NCBI GenBank assembly: GCA_902706235.1
Contig: CACSJR010000005.1
Location: 244,813-308,812, forward strand
Direction of reading: 5' to 3'
DNA length: 64,000 nt
DNA from: Citrobacter sp. 18056
Lineage (GTDB): Bacteria; Pseudomonadota; Gammaproteobacteria; Enterobacterales; Enterobacteriaceae
The notes below the pieces were generated by a model. It was not told the DNA's origin. It saw nothing but the letters and a program-made list of their open reading frames with translations, and made no database searches. Numbering within the stretch: the first letter of the stretch is position 1; the number at the start of each line of letters is the position of its first letter. Shown here in pieces: positions 46,813 through 55,317 of this stretch. The position numbers and the translations under genes are program-made.

Positions 46813-48162
46813 ATGCTGGATAAAATTGTCATCGCAAACCGTGGCGAGATTGCACTGCGCATTCTTCGTGCCTGTAAAGAACTGGGCATCAAGACCGTCG
46901 CCGTACACTCCACTGCGGATCGCGATTTAAAACACGTACTGTTAGCGGATGAGACGGTCTGTATCGGCCCGGCTCCGTCCGTAAAAAGCTATCTGAATAT
47001 CCCGGCTATCATTAGCGCCGCTGAAATCACCGGCGCGGTGGCAATCCATCCGGGTTATGGCTTCCTGTCCGAAAACGCCAACTTTGCTGAGCAGGTTGAA
47101 CGTTCCGGCTTTATCTTCATCGGCCCGAAAGCTGACACTATCCGCCTGATGGGCGATAAAGTGTCTGCAATCAACGCGATGAAAAAAGCAGGCGTTCCTA
47201 CTGTACCAGGCTCTGACGGCCCGCTGGGCGACGACATGGATGCTAACCGTGCCCATGCGAAACGCATTGGCTATCCGGTTATCATCAAAGCCTCCGGTGG
47301 CGGCGGCGGTCGCGGTATGCGCGTCGTGCGCAGCGACGCTGAACTGTCCCAGTCCATCTCCATGACCAAAGCTGAAGCGAAAGCCGCTTTCAGCAATGAC
47401 ATGGTGTACATGGAAAAATACCTGGAAAATCCTCGTCACATCGAGATTCAGGTACTGGCTGACGGCCAGGGCAACGCTATCTATCTGGCAGAACGTGACT
47501 GCTCTATGCAGCGTCGTCACCAGAAAGTTGTCGAAGAAGCACCAGCACCAGGCATCACGCCGGAACTGCGTCGCTACATCGGCGAGCGTTGTGCGAAAGC
47601 CTGCGTGGATATCGGCTACCGTGGCGCGGGTACTTTCGAATTCCTGTTTGAAAACGGCGAGTTCTATTTCATCGAAATGAACACCCGTATTCAGGTAGAG
47701 CACCCAGTTACCGAGATGATCACTGGCGTTGACCTGATCAAAGAGCAGCTGCGTATCGCTGCCGGTCAGCCGCTGTCAATCAAACAGGAAGAAGTGCACG
47801 TTCGCGGCCATGCGGTGGAATGCCGTATCAACGCCGAAGACCCGAACACCTTCCTGCCGAGCCCGGGTAAAATTACCCGTTTCCACGCACCTGGCGGTTT
47901 TGGTGTGCGTTGGGAATCTCATATCTACGCCGGTTACACTGTACCGCCGTACTATGACTCAATGATTGGTAAGCTCATCTGTTACGGCGAAACCCGTGAC
48001 GTGGCGATTTCTCGCATGAAGAACGCCCTGCAGGAACTGATCATCGACGGTATCAAAACCAACGTTGAACTGCAGATGCGCATCATGAGTGACGAGAACT
48101 TCCAGCATGGTGGAACCAACATCCACTATCTGGAGAAAAAACTCGGACTTCAGGAAAAGTAA
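46813..48162 (+). CDS. accC: Biotin carboxylase subunit of acetyl-CoA carboxylase
   Basis: This 449-residue ATP-grasp enzyme carboxylates biotin on AccB using ATP and bicarbonate, the first half of the committed step of fatty acid synthesis. The N-terminal domain starts [16 protein letters not shown], the glycine-rich ATP loop [10 protein letters not shown] is at 161-170, and the [14 protein letters not shown] catalytic block is at about 287-300. The start follows GAGGCG; the frame is open further upstream without homology. Confidence 0.98.
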   Translation: MLDKIVIANRGEIALRILRACKELGIKTVAVHSTADRDLKHVLLADETVCIGPAPSVKSYLNIPAIISAAEITGAVAIHPGYGFLSENANFAEQVERSGFIFIGPKADTIRLMGDKVSAINAMKKAGVPTVPGSDGPLGDDMDANRAHAKRIGYPVIIKASGGGGGRGMRVVRSDAELSQSISMTKAEAKAAFSNDMVYMEKYLENPRHIEIQVLADGQGNAIYLAERDCSMQRRHQKVVEEAPAPGITPELRRYIGERCAKACVDIGYRGAGTFEFLFENGEFYFIEMNTRIQVEHPVTEMITGVDLIKEQLRIAAGQPLSIKQEEVHVRGHAVECRINAEDPNTFLPSPGKITRFHAPGGFGVRWESHIYAGYTVPPYYDSMIGKLICYGETRDVAISRMKNALQELIIDGIKTNVELQMRIMSDENFQHGGTNIHYLEKKLGLQEK

Positions 48163-48177
48163 TCCTGAACGTTTAGC

Positions 48178-48207
48178 AAAAGGCCGGATCTTCCGGCCTT
48201 TTTTCTT
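48178..48207 (+). terminator. Terminator after accBC
   Basis: aggccgga-tct-tccggcct (48181-48199) is preceded by A and followed by TTTTTTC, a strong Rho-independent terminator 16 bp past the accC stop. Confidence 0.93.
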
Positions 48208-48270
48208 TTTCTCTCCCCTTCCCAGCCCCTTAAGGTACAATCCCCGCTTTAAATTGACCCTGGGAGCCTT

Positions 48271-48513
48271 ATGGACGCGCGTTTTGTTCAGGCCCACAAA
48301 GAAGCCCGCTGGGCGTTGTGGCTTACCCTCCTCTATCTCGCCGCATGGTTAGCGAGTGCTTACATACCTAGTTCAATACAGGGCTTCACCGGCCTGCCAC
48401 GATGGTTTGAAATGGCCTGCCTGCTGATTCCGCTGATCTTCATTTTACTGTGCTGGGCCATGGTGAAATTCATCTATCGCGAAATTCCACTGGAGGACGA
48501 TGATGCAGCCTGA
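48271..48513 (+). CDS. yhdT: YhdT, DUF997 small membrane protein
   Basis: This 80-residue protein has two membrane helices (about 13-32 and 45-67) and an acidic tail. Its end overlaps panF by 11 bp, as in E. coli. It may be an accessory to the pantothenate transporter, as DUF997 genes often sit before SSS-family transporters; this is inference. Confidence 0.94.
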   Translation: MDARFVQAHKEARWALWLTLLYLAAWLASAYIPSSIQGFTGLPRWFEMACLLIPLIFILLCWAMVKFIYREIPLEDDDAA

Positions 48514-49954
48514 AGTCATTCTGCCGCTTGTCGCCTATTTATTGGTGGTGTTTGGCCTGTCGATTTACGCGATGCGAAAGCGCGCCACCGGCACGTTCCT
48601 CAACGAATATTTCCTCGGCAGTCGTTCGATGGGCGGCTTTGTACTGGCGATGACTCTCACCGCCACCTACATCAGCGCCAGTTCGTTTATCGGCGGCCCG
48701 GGTGCGGCCTATAAATACGGGCTGGGTTGGGTTTTGCTGGCGATGATCCAGCTACCTGCCGTGTGGCTATCGCTAGGCGTTCTGGGGAAAAAATTCGCCA
48801 TCCTTGCCCGGCGTTACAACGCGGTGACGCTCAACGATATGCTGTTTGCCCGCTATCAGAGCCGTCTGCTGGTATGGCTGGCGAGTCTTAGCCTGCTGGT
48901 CGCGTTTGTCGGCGCGATGACCGTACAGTTCATCGGCGGTGCACGCTTGCTGGAAACCGCAGCCGGTATTCCTTACGAAACGGGCTTGCTGATTTTCGGG
49001 ATCAGTATCGCGCTGTACACCGCTTTCGGCGGCTTCCGCGCCAGCGTGCTCAATGATGCCATGCAAGGCATGGTGATGCTGATTGGCACCATCGTACTGC
49101 TGATTGGTGTCGTTCACGCGGCGGGCGGCCTGAGCCACGCGGTGCAAACACTGGAACACATCGACCCAAAACTGGTCTCTCCGCAGGGGGCTGACGATAT
49201 TTTATCGCCGAGCTTTATGACCTCTTTCTGGGTACTGGTCTGTTTTGGGGTGATTGGCCTGCCGCACACGGCAGTACGTTGCATCTCGTACAAAGACAGC
49301 AAGGCAGTACACCGAGGTATGATTATCGGCACGATTGTCGTGGCTGTCCTGATGTTCGGGATGCATCTGGCTGGTGCACTGGGTCGCGCCGTTATTCCGG
49401 ATCTCGACGTCCCGGATTTAGTTATCCCCACGCTGATGGTTAAAGTATTGCCGCCAGTGGCTGCGGGGATCTTCCTCGCCGCACCGATGGCGGCAATCAT
49501 GTCGACGATCAACGCGCAGTTATTGCAGAGTTCCGCTACGATCATCAAAGATCTGTATCTGAATTTCCGCCCGGAGCAGGTACAGAACGAAAAGCGGCTG
49601 AAGCGTATGTCAGCGCTGATCACCCTGATATTGGGTGCGCTGTTGCTGTTGGCTGCCTGGCGACCGCCGGAGATGATCATCTGGTTGAACCTGCTGGCGT
49701 TTGGCGGGCTGGAAGCCGTGTTCCTGTGGCCGCTGGTGCTGGGCCTTTACTGGGAACGCGCGAACGCCGCCGGGGCGCTGAGCGCCATGATTGTCGGCGG
49801 CGTGCTATACGCCCTGCTTGCTACTCTGAAAATTCAGTACCTGGGCTTTCACCCGATTGTTCCCTCGCTACTGCTCAGTCTTCTGGCTTTTGTCGTCGGT
49901 AACCGTTTTGGTCAGCCTGCCACGCAAGCCCCTAATATCACTGTTAATCATTAA
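48503..49954 (+). CDS. panF: Pantothenate:Na+ symporter PanF
   Basis: This 483-residue inner-membrane transporter of the sodium:solute symporter family takes up pantothenate (vitamin B5). It has about 13 helices, with the family motifs GSRSMGGFVLAMTLTATYISASSF and IGLPHTAVR. The ATG at 48503 is chosen over 48500 because GGAGG (48492-48496) is then at normal spacing and the length equals E. coli. prmA follows after 12 bp. Confidence 0.97.
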   Translation: MQPEVILPLVAYLLVVFGLSIYAMRKRATGTFLNEYFLGSRSMGGFVLAMTLTATYISASSFIGGPGAAYKYGLGWVLLAMIQLPAVWLSLGVLGKKFAILARRYNAVTLNDMLFARYQSRLLVWLASLSLLVAFVGAMTVQFIGGARLLETAAGIPYETGLLIFGISIALYTAFGGFRASVLNDAMQGMVMLIGTIVLLIGVVHAAGGLSHAVQTLEHIDPKLVSPQGADDILSPSFMTSFWVLVCFGVIGLPHTAVRCISYKDSKAVHRGMIIGTIVVAVLMFGMHLAGALGRAVIPDLDVPDLVIPTLMVKVLPPVAAGIFLAAPMAAIMSTINAQLLQSSATIIKDLYLNFRPEQVQNEKRLKRMSALITLILGALLLLAAWRPPEMIIWLNLLAFGGLEAVFLWPLVLGLYWERANAAGALSAMIVGGVLYALLATLKIQYLGFHPIVPSLLLSLLAFVVGNRFGQPATQAPNITVNH

Positions 49955-49966
49955 AAGAGTTTTGCC

Positions 49967-50851
49967 ATGCCATGGATCCAACTGAAACTGAACACCACCG
50001 GTGCCAACGCGGAAGAACTGAGCGATGCGCTGATGGAAGTGGGTGCCGTCTCTATCACCTTCCAGGACACCCACGACACGCCGGTGTTTGAGCCTTTACC
50101 GGGCGAAACCCGACTTTGGGGTGATACCGATGTAATTGGCCTGTTCGATGCCGAAACCGACATGAAGGAAGTGGTCGCCATTCTGGAACATCAGCCGCTG
50201 CTGGGTGCGGGTTTTGTTCACAAGATTGAGCAACTGGAAGATAAAGACTGGGAGCGCGAATGGATGGATAACTTCCACCCGATGCGTTTCGGCGAGCGGC
50301 TGTGGATTTGCCCAAGCTGGCGCGATGTGCCGGACGAAAACGCGGTTAACGTGATGCTCGATCCGGGTCTGGCGTTTGGTACCGGCACCCACCCAACCAC
50401 GTCGCTGTGCCTGCAGTGGCTCGACGGACTCGATCTGAACGGTAAAACGGTGATCGATTTTGGCTGTGGATCAGGGATCCTCGCCATTGCGGCGCTGAAA
50501 CTGGGCGCGGCTAAAGCGATCGGGATCGACATTGATCCGCAGGCGATTCAGGCCAGCCGCGATAACGCGCTGCGCAATGGCGTGTCCGATAAGCTGGAAC
50601 TTTATTTACCACAGGACCAGCCAGACGCCATGAAAGCCGACGTAGTAGTCGCTAATATCCTGGCTGGCCCATTACGCGAACTGGCCCCGCTAATCAGCGT
50701 CCTGCCTGTTGAGGGCGGTTTATTGGGCCTTTCCGGGATTCTTGCGAGCCAGGCCGACAGCGTCTGTGAAGCCTATACCTCTCAATTCGCGCTCGACCCA
50801 GTGGTTGAGAAAGAAGAGTGGTGTCGCATTACCGGTCGTAAGAACGGATAA
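49967..50851 (+). CDS. prmA: Ribosomal protein L11 methyltransferase
   Basis: This 294-residue enzyme trimethylates ribosomal protein L11 with S-adenosylmethionine. An N-terminal substrate-recognition domain (1 to about 95) is joined by a linker to the methyltransferase domain. The SAM motif is [12 protein letters not shown] (about 163-174) and the catalytic-region motif is VANILAGPL. It is one residue longer than in E. coli. Confidence 0.97.
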   Translation: MPWIQLKLNTTGANAEELSDALMEVGAVSITFQDTHDTPVFEPLPGETRLWGDTDVIGLFDAETDMKEVVAILEHQPLLGAGFVHKIEQLEDKDWEREWMDNFHPMRFGERLWICPSWRDVPDENAVNVMLDPGLAFGTGTHPTTSLCLQWLDGLDLNGKTVIDFGCGSGILAIAALKLGAAKAIGIDIDPQAIQASRDNALRNGVSDKLELYLPQDQPDAMKADVVVANILAGPLRELAPLISVLPVEGGLLGLSGILASQADSVCEAYTSQFALDPVVEKEEWCRITGRKNG

Positions 50852-51227
50852 AACAGGTGCGTGGTCTCCCGGTTACGTTCACATTTTGTTCGAGTAAGTG
50901 TGCAAAAGTGTCGATTACCTGCAGCAATGAAATGGGATCCAGCCCGCAATAATCGGGATAATCTGCTGATAAAACCAGCAGGTTATCTCTTTTCTGCTCC
51001 CTTTTGAGCAGGAAAAAACGATAAGTTACGCAAAATTGCATCTGTTCAAAAATTCACCTTATTGATATAACATAATGATTTGTTTGATTATTAAATTTTC
51101 GCCTCGGGGGTGACTGGCGATTCCTTGATCTATAACAGAGGATTGCTCAAAGTTTGGCCTTTCATCTCAGGAAAAAAATGCGTAATATACGCCGCCTTGC
51201 AGTCACAGTATGGTCATTTCTTAACTC
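50852..51227. promoter_or_regulatory. Control region of dusB-fis
   Basis: This 376-bp region has no gene. The left part (50945-51020) has two hairpins, one built on ctgctg / cagcag and one ctgctc / gagcag, which may end the prmA transcript. The right part is AT-rich (51055-51180), as expected for the Fis-binding region that autorepresses this operon in E. coli. The promoter itself is listed separately. Confidence 0.65.
51160..51188 (+). promoter_or_regulatory. dusB-fis promoter with GC-rich discriminator
   Basis: A weak -35 TTTCAT (51160-51165), a 17-bp spacer and -10 TAATAT (51183-51188) are followed by the GC-rich stretch ACGCCGCC. The sequence is very close to the E. coli fis promoter, where this discriminator and a CTP start give growth-rate and ppGpp control. 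Confidence 0.8.
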
Positions 51228-52193
51228 ATGCGCATCGGACACCACCAGCTTAGAAATCGCCTGATCGCAGCGCCCATGGCTGGCATTACTGACAGACCAT
51301 TCCGGACGCTGTGCTACGAGATGGGAGCAGGTTTAACCGTTTCCGAGATGATGTCCTCCAACCCGCAGGTCTGGGAGAGCGACAAATCCCGTTTACGGAT
51401 GGTGCACATTGACGAGCCCGGGATCCGCACCGTGCAAATTGCCGGTAGCTGTCCTGAAGAAATGGCGGAAGCCGCACGTATTAACGTTGAAAGTGGCGCC
51501 CAAATTATTGATATCAATATGGGTTGCCCGGCTAAAAAAGTGAATCGCAAGCTTGCAGGTTCAGCCCTTTTGCAGCATCCCGGTTTGGTGAAGTCTATCC
51601 TGACCGAGGTGGTAAAGGCAGTGGACGTTCCTGTTACTCTCAAGATTCGCACTGGCTGGGCGCCGGACCACCGTAACTGTGTAGAGATTGCCCAACTGGC
51701 TGAAGATTGTGGCATTCAGGCTCTGACTATTCACGGACGCACTCGCGCCTGCTTGTTTAACGGAGACGCTGAATACAACAGTATTCGGGCAGTTAAGCAG
51801 AAAGTTTCCATTCCGATTATCGCGAATGGTGACATTACTGACCCGCTTAAAGCCAGAGCTGTGCTCGACTATACGGGGGCTGATGCCCTGATGATAGGAC
51901 GTGCAGCTCAGGGAAGACCCTGGATCTTTCGGGAAATCCAGCATTATCTGGACACTGGGGAGCTGCTACCTCCACTGCCTCTGGCAGAGGTGAAGCGCTT
52001 ACTTTGTGCACATGTTCGGGAATTGCATGATTTTTACGGTCATACAAAAGGGTACCGAATAGCGCGCAAACACGTATCCTGGTATTTACAGGAACACGCT
52101 CCAGATGACCAGTTTCGGCGCACATTCAACGCCATTGAGGATGCCAGCGTACAGCTGGAGGCGTTGGAGGCATACTTCGAAAATTTTGCGTAA
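51228..52193 (+). CDS. dusB: tRNA-dihydrouridine synthase B
   Basis: This 321-residue FMN enzyme reduces uridine in the tRNA D-loop (U17 in E. coli). The catalytic cysteine is C100 ([13 protein letters not shown]). The flavin-binding barrel motif [12 protein letters not shown] is at the N-terminus, and [16 protein letters not shown] is near residue 225. It is the first gene of the fis operon; fis follows after 25 bp. No good SD precedes the start. Confidence 0.97.
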   Translation: MRIGHHQLRNRLIAAPMAGITDRPFRTLCYEMGAGLTVSEMMSSNPQVWESDKSRLRMVHIDEPGIRTVQIAGSCPEEMAEAARINVESGAQIIDINMGCPAKKVNRKLAGSALLQHPGLVKSILTEVVKAVDVPVTLKIRTGWAPDHRNCVEIAQLAEDCGIQALTIHGRTRACLFNGDAEYNSIRAVKQKVSIPIIANGDITDPLKARAVLDYTGADALMIGRAAQGRPWIFREIQHYLDTGELLPPLPLAEVKRLLCAHVRELHDFYGHTKGYRIARKHVSWYLQEHAPDDQFRRTFNAIEDASVQLEALEAYFENFA

Positions 52194-52218
52194 ACAGAAA
52201 TAAAGAGCTGACAGAACT

Positions 52219-52515
52219 ATGTTCGAACAACGCGTAAATTCTGACGTACTGACCGTTTCTACCGTTAACTCTCAGGATCAGGTGACTCAGAAACCTCTCC
52301 GTGACTCGGTTAAACAGGCACTGAAGAACTATTTTGCTCAACTGAATGGTCAGGATGTTAATGACCTGTATGAGCTGGTACTGGCTGAAGTAGAACAGCC
52401 CCTGTTGGACATGGTTATGCAATACACGCGTGGTAACCAAACCCGCGCTGCTCTGATGATGGGCATCAACCGTGGTACTCTGCGTAAGAAACTGAAAAAA
52501 TACGGCATGAACTAA
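52219..52515 (+). CDS. fis: DNA-binding protein Fis
   Basis: This 98-residue nucleoid protein and regulator has an N-terminal beta-hairpin arm (about 10-26) for invertase contact, a dimer core and a C-terminal helix-turn-helix (about 74-95: [20 protein letters not shown]). The sequence is essentially that of E. coli. It activates rRNA and tRNA promoters during fast growth. Confidence 0.99.
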
Positions 52516-52530
52516 GTTCGTTCATGACGG

Positions 52531-52570
52531 TAAAAAGGCGCTCTTCGGCATGGGGAAGCGCCTTTTTTAT
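52531..52570 (+). terminator. Terminator after fis
   Basis: aaaaaggcgct (about 52532-52542) pairs with agcgccttttt (about 52557-52567), with partly paired inner bases and a final T-run. It lies 16 bp past the fis stop. Confidence 0.9.
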
Positions 52571-52663
52571 TGCCTGAAATCCGGCGATTTTCTTCCCTCT
52601 TTCCTGACATCACTTTTCGTGTATATTGCCTGCCATTCACCCAATCAATTCTCAGGTGCAGTT

Positions 52664-52828
52664 ATGCTTCGCAAGTACGGATGGCTGATTGTCTTTGCCT
52701 TGTTTATGTTTGTGTTCGAAGGTTTATTGATGCAGTGGATTGAGATTTTATCCACTGAAAGCGAGAAGTGCCGCAACATGAATTCTGTCAACCCGCTCAA
52801 GCTTGTAAACTGCTCCGACCTCGAGTGA
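52664..52828 (+). CDS. yhdU: YhdU, DUF2556 small membrane protein
   Basis: This 54-residue protein has one N-terminal helix (MLRKYGWLIVFALFMFVFEG) and a conserved tail KCRNMNSVNPLKLVNC with two cysteines. It matches E. coli YhdU, which is five residues longer. The frame opens earlier, but the start at 52664 gives the family N-terminus with AGGTG upstream. In E. coli the methyltransferase gene yhdJ lies between fis and yhdU; it is absent here. Confidence 0.9.
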   Translation: MLRKYGWLIVFALFMFVFEGLLMQWIEILSTESEKCRNMNSVNPLKLVNCSDLE

Positions 52829-52852
52829 AGAATGTAGGAAAAGTCGACGAGC

Positions 52853-53145
52853 GCGTCGACAGGCGAAATCATGGGCTTTGAAGCGCTACTGGACTGTTGG
52901 CGCCAATATTTTCCTGCCACTACTGGAATCATCATTCCGATGGGGAATTGGGTCACTAACGACACCTGTCGTCAGCTAAGCGAGTGGCGCGAACGTTGAA
53001 TTTACGCGTGGTGGCGGAAGGCGTCGAAACCCAGGCGCAGCGCGAGTTTCTGACACAACTCGGCTGCAACACCTTGCAAGGCTATCTGTTGGGCAAACCG
53101 GTGAGCGCCGAGGCCATCGCTTCCAGGCATCAGCGCCCAAGCTGA
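52853..53145 (+). pseudogene. Remnant of an EAL-domain (cyclic-di-GMP phosphodiesterase-type) gene
   Basis: Two frames read as pieces of an EAL domain. In the frame of 52871, STGEIMGFEALL matches the EAL signature start, then GIIIPMGNW and DTCRQLSEWRER match the next conserved block before a TGA at 52997. In another frame, from about 52984, NLRVVAEGVET, QREFLTQLGC and LQGYLLGKPVSAE match the C-terminal EAL blocks, ending at TGA 53143-53145. The middle of the domain and any N-terminal part are missing, with at least two deletions and a frame change. The stop abuts the acrS stop. A GGDEF/EAL gene next to envR (acrS) is known to me in Salmonella, so this is probably the decayed counterpart. Confidence 0.88.
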
Positions 53146-53817
53146 TTACAGCACCTGTTGGTGATACGCTGCAACGTTATCCATCGGTATCGGCAATGTC
53201 GCAGGGTGATGAGGTAACGTTGCCATTATATTATCCACCAGCTCTGGCGCTTGCTGATACAAATTGAAATATTCAGGAAAGAGTAACCAGTTTTTTAATA
53301 CGCCTGAAAAGAAACAGTGAAACATTGTCAGGGCTAATTCAATATTCGTATCGGCCGGAAGACTGCCATTACGAACACATTGTGTTAATACCCGCCGCGG
53401 CATTTCATAGCCAAAACAGATACGCTGACGAATTTCCGATTCAAGCATCATCTCTTTTGTGAATTCACATTTGTGATACAAAATTTGCATCAGTGCACGA
53501 AGTTTTACAGATTGAGCAATATGTTGCAAACCAACAACAAACATTTCACGTAGATACATCAGCGGATTATCGTTTTCATTAATAGTTAAACGATCGCGGA
53601 TTATATCGCGCAATGGAATTTGCTCTCGCCATATTTCATTAAACAGTTCGACTTTATTGTTGAAATGCCAGTAGACGGCCCCGCGTGTCACACCTGCTGC
53701 ATCAGCGATGTCGGTCAGTGTAGTGCACGAAACCCCGCGCAGTGAGAACTGTTCGATAGCAGCATCAAGCAGCTGCTGTCGGGTAATCAGCGCATCTTCT
53801 TTTGTTTTTCTGGCCAT
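53146..53817 (-). CDS. acrS: AcrS, TetR-family repressor next to acrEF
   Basis: This 223-residue regulator (E. coli AcrS/EnvR has 220) has an N-terminal TetR helix-turn-helix (about 10-55: LTDIADAAGVTRGAVYWHFNNK) and a ligand domain that is much more diverged from E. coli, apart from LILYHKCEF-like and QQAPELVDN blocks. AcrS represses acrAB in E. coli. The start at MARKTKED matches the family; an ATG six codons upstream is less likely. It is divergent from acrE. Confidence 0.93.
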   Translation of the reverse strand: MARKTKEDALITRQQLLDAAIEQFSLRGVSCTTLTDIADAAGVTRGAVYWHFNNKVELFNEIWREQIPLRDIIRDRLTINENDNPLMYLREMFVVGLQHIAQSVKLRALMQILYHKCEFTKEMMLESEIRQRICFGYEMPRRVLTQCVRNGSLPADTNIELALTMFHCFFSGVLKNWLLFPEYFNLYQQAPELVDNIMATLPHHPATLPIPMDNVAAYHQQVL

Positions 53818-54165
53818 AGCGAACCCAAATACCATCCTGAAAAACCATTAATGTATTGGCAATCTATTTTTCCACATAGCACTTTATGCATTAATACTGG
53901 ATTGGCTCTCACTTCCTACCCGCATTCAATAATAATCACAAATACTTCCGCTTGATGTATTGATAATAAATATAATTCCCACCCTTTATCCCCCAGCCAT
54001 AAAATTCACACATCACTTTTCCTTTATGTATGCGTGCTTTCCCTTATCATTTCTCAATCCCAATGGCTAACATTTCAACGTTTTTATTTGTACTATGGCG
54101 TGCGCATTTTTTATTTTTTCACCGGTTTCCGGAGAATTTGCTATATCTGTAATTAAGGACTTGCA
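53818..54165. other. 348-bp AT-rich region between acrS and acrE
   Basis: This strongly AT-rich DNA must hold the divergent acrS and acrEF promoters. I see loosely similar segments attaatgtattggcaat (about 53849) and attaatactggattgg (about 53891), which may be operator halves, but no clear palindrome. High AT content fits H-NS silencing, which is known for acrEF in E. coli. No gene is visible. Confidence 0.5.
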
Positions 54166-55305
54166 ATGAAGATTCACGCCAGGATTTCGATTTTATCCAG
54201 TTTACTCGCATCAACTCTGCTTCTTTGCAGCTGCGATAACGCCGGGGATCGGCCGCAACAACCACAGACACCACACGTTACGGTTCATGTCATCACGCGC
54301 GCTCCTCTGTCCGTGACAACCGAACTGCCGGGCAGAACCACGGCATTTCGCATTGCCGAAGTTCGTCCCCAGGTCAACGGTATCATCCTGCACCGTAATT
54401 TCATTGAGGGCAGCGATATTCAGGCGGGCGAGTCTCTCTATCAGATAGATCCTGCCACCTATCAGGCTGCATGGAACAGCGCCAAAGGCGATGAAGCCAA
54501 AGCCGCTGCTGCGGCCACGATTGCGCATTTGACCGTAAAACGTTATCTGCCTCTGCTCGGCACACAATATGTCAGCCGCCAGGATTACGATCAGGCTGTG
54601 GCTAACGCCCAGCAGGCCGACGCCAGCGTAATGGCCGCCAAAGCCGCGGTGGAAACCGCGCGCATCAATGTAGCCTACACCAAAGTCACTTCGCCTATTA
54701 GCGGGCGTATCGGCAAATCCAGCGTAACGGAAGGGGCACTGGTCACTAACGGTCAGTCCCAGGCGCTGGCAACGGTACAACAGCTGGACCCGATTTATGT
54801 CGATGTCACCCAGTCCAGCAGCGACTTTATGCGCCTCAAACAGCAAAGCCTTGAGCATGGGAGCGACACCAAAAGCGTCGAGCTGGTGATGGAGAACGGA
54901 CAACCGTATTCACTAAAAGGCACCCTGCAATTCTCTGATGTCACCGTGGACGAAAGTACCGGCTCCATCACCCTGCGCGCCATTTTCCCTAACCCTCAGC
55001 ATACGTTGCTGCCAGGTATGTTTGTGCGGGCGCGCATTGATGAAGGCGTGCAGCCAAACGCCATTCTGGTGCCACAGGAAGGCGTCACCCGCACTCCGCG
55101 AGGCGATGCCACAGTGCTTGTAGTCGATGCGAAAAATCAGGTTGAAGTCCGCAACGTCACGGCCTCTCAGGCCATCGGCAGGCAATGGCTTGTCACCAAC
55201 GGCCTCAATGCGGGTGACAAAGTGATTGTCAGCGGATTGCAGAAAGTACGTCCTGGCGTTTCGGTGACCACAGAGCCAGACACTGCCACTTCGTCTGCCA
55301 AATAA
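54166..55305 (+). CDS. acrE: Multidrug efflux membrane fusion lipoprotein AcrE
   Basis: This 379-residue periplasmic adaptor is lipid-anchored; the lipobox is LCSC with C23 as the modified residue. The hairpin, lipoyl and beta-barrel domains follow the AcrA pattern (RIAEVRPQVNGII, VAYTKVTSPISGRIG, LLPGMFVRARIDEG). It links AcrF to TolC. The SD AAGGA lies before the ATG. acrF follows after 12 bp. Confidence 0.96.
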   Translation: MKIHARISILSSLLASTLLLCSCDNAGDRPQQPQTPHVTVHVITRAPLSVTTELPGRTTAFRIAEVRPQVNGIILHRNFIEGSDIQAGESLYQIDPATYQAAWNSAKGDEAKAAAAATIAHLTVKRYLPLLGTQYVSRQDYDQAVANAQQADASVMAAKAAVETARINVAYTKVTSPISGRIGKSSVTEGALVTNGQSQALATVQQLDPIYVDVTQSSSDFMRLKQQSLEHGSDTKSVELVMENGQPYSLKGTLQFSDVTVDESTGSITLRAIFPNPQHTLLPGMFVRARIDEGVQPNAILVPQEGVTRTPRGDATVLVVDAKNQVEVRNVTASQAIGRQWLVTNGLNAGDKVIVSGLQKVRPGVSVTTEPDTATSSAK

Positions 55306-55317
55306 TCAGGGGCCACT

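Noticed and set aside
46942..47703. A 253-codon open frame antisense to accC
   Set aside because: The composition is typical of a codon-bias shadow and accC is certain on the other strand.
50829..51041. A 70-codon minus-strand frame after prmA
   Set aside because: It is built on two hairpin repeats in the fis control region, with no homology that I recognise.
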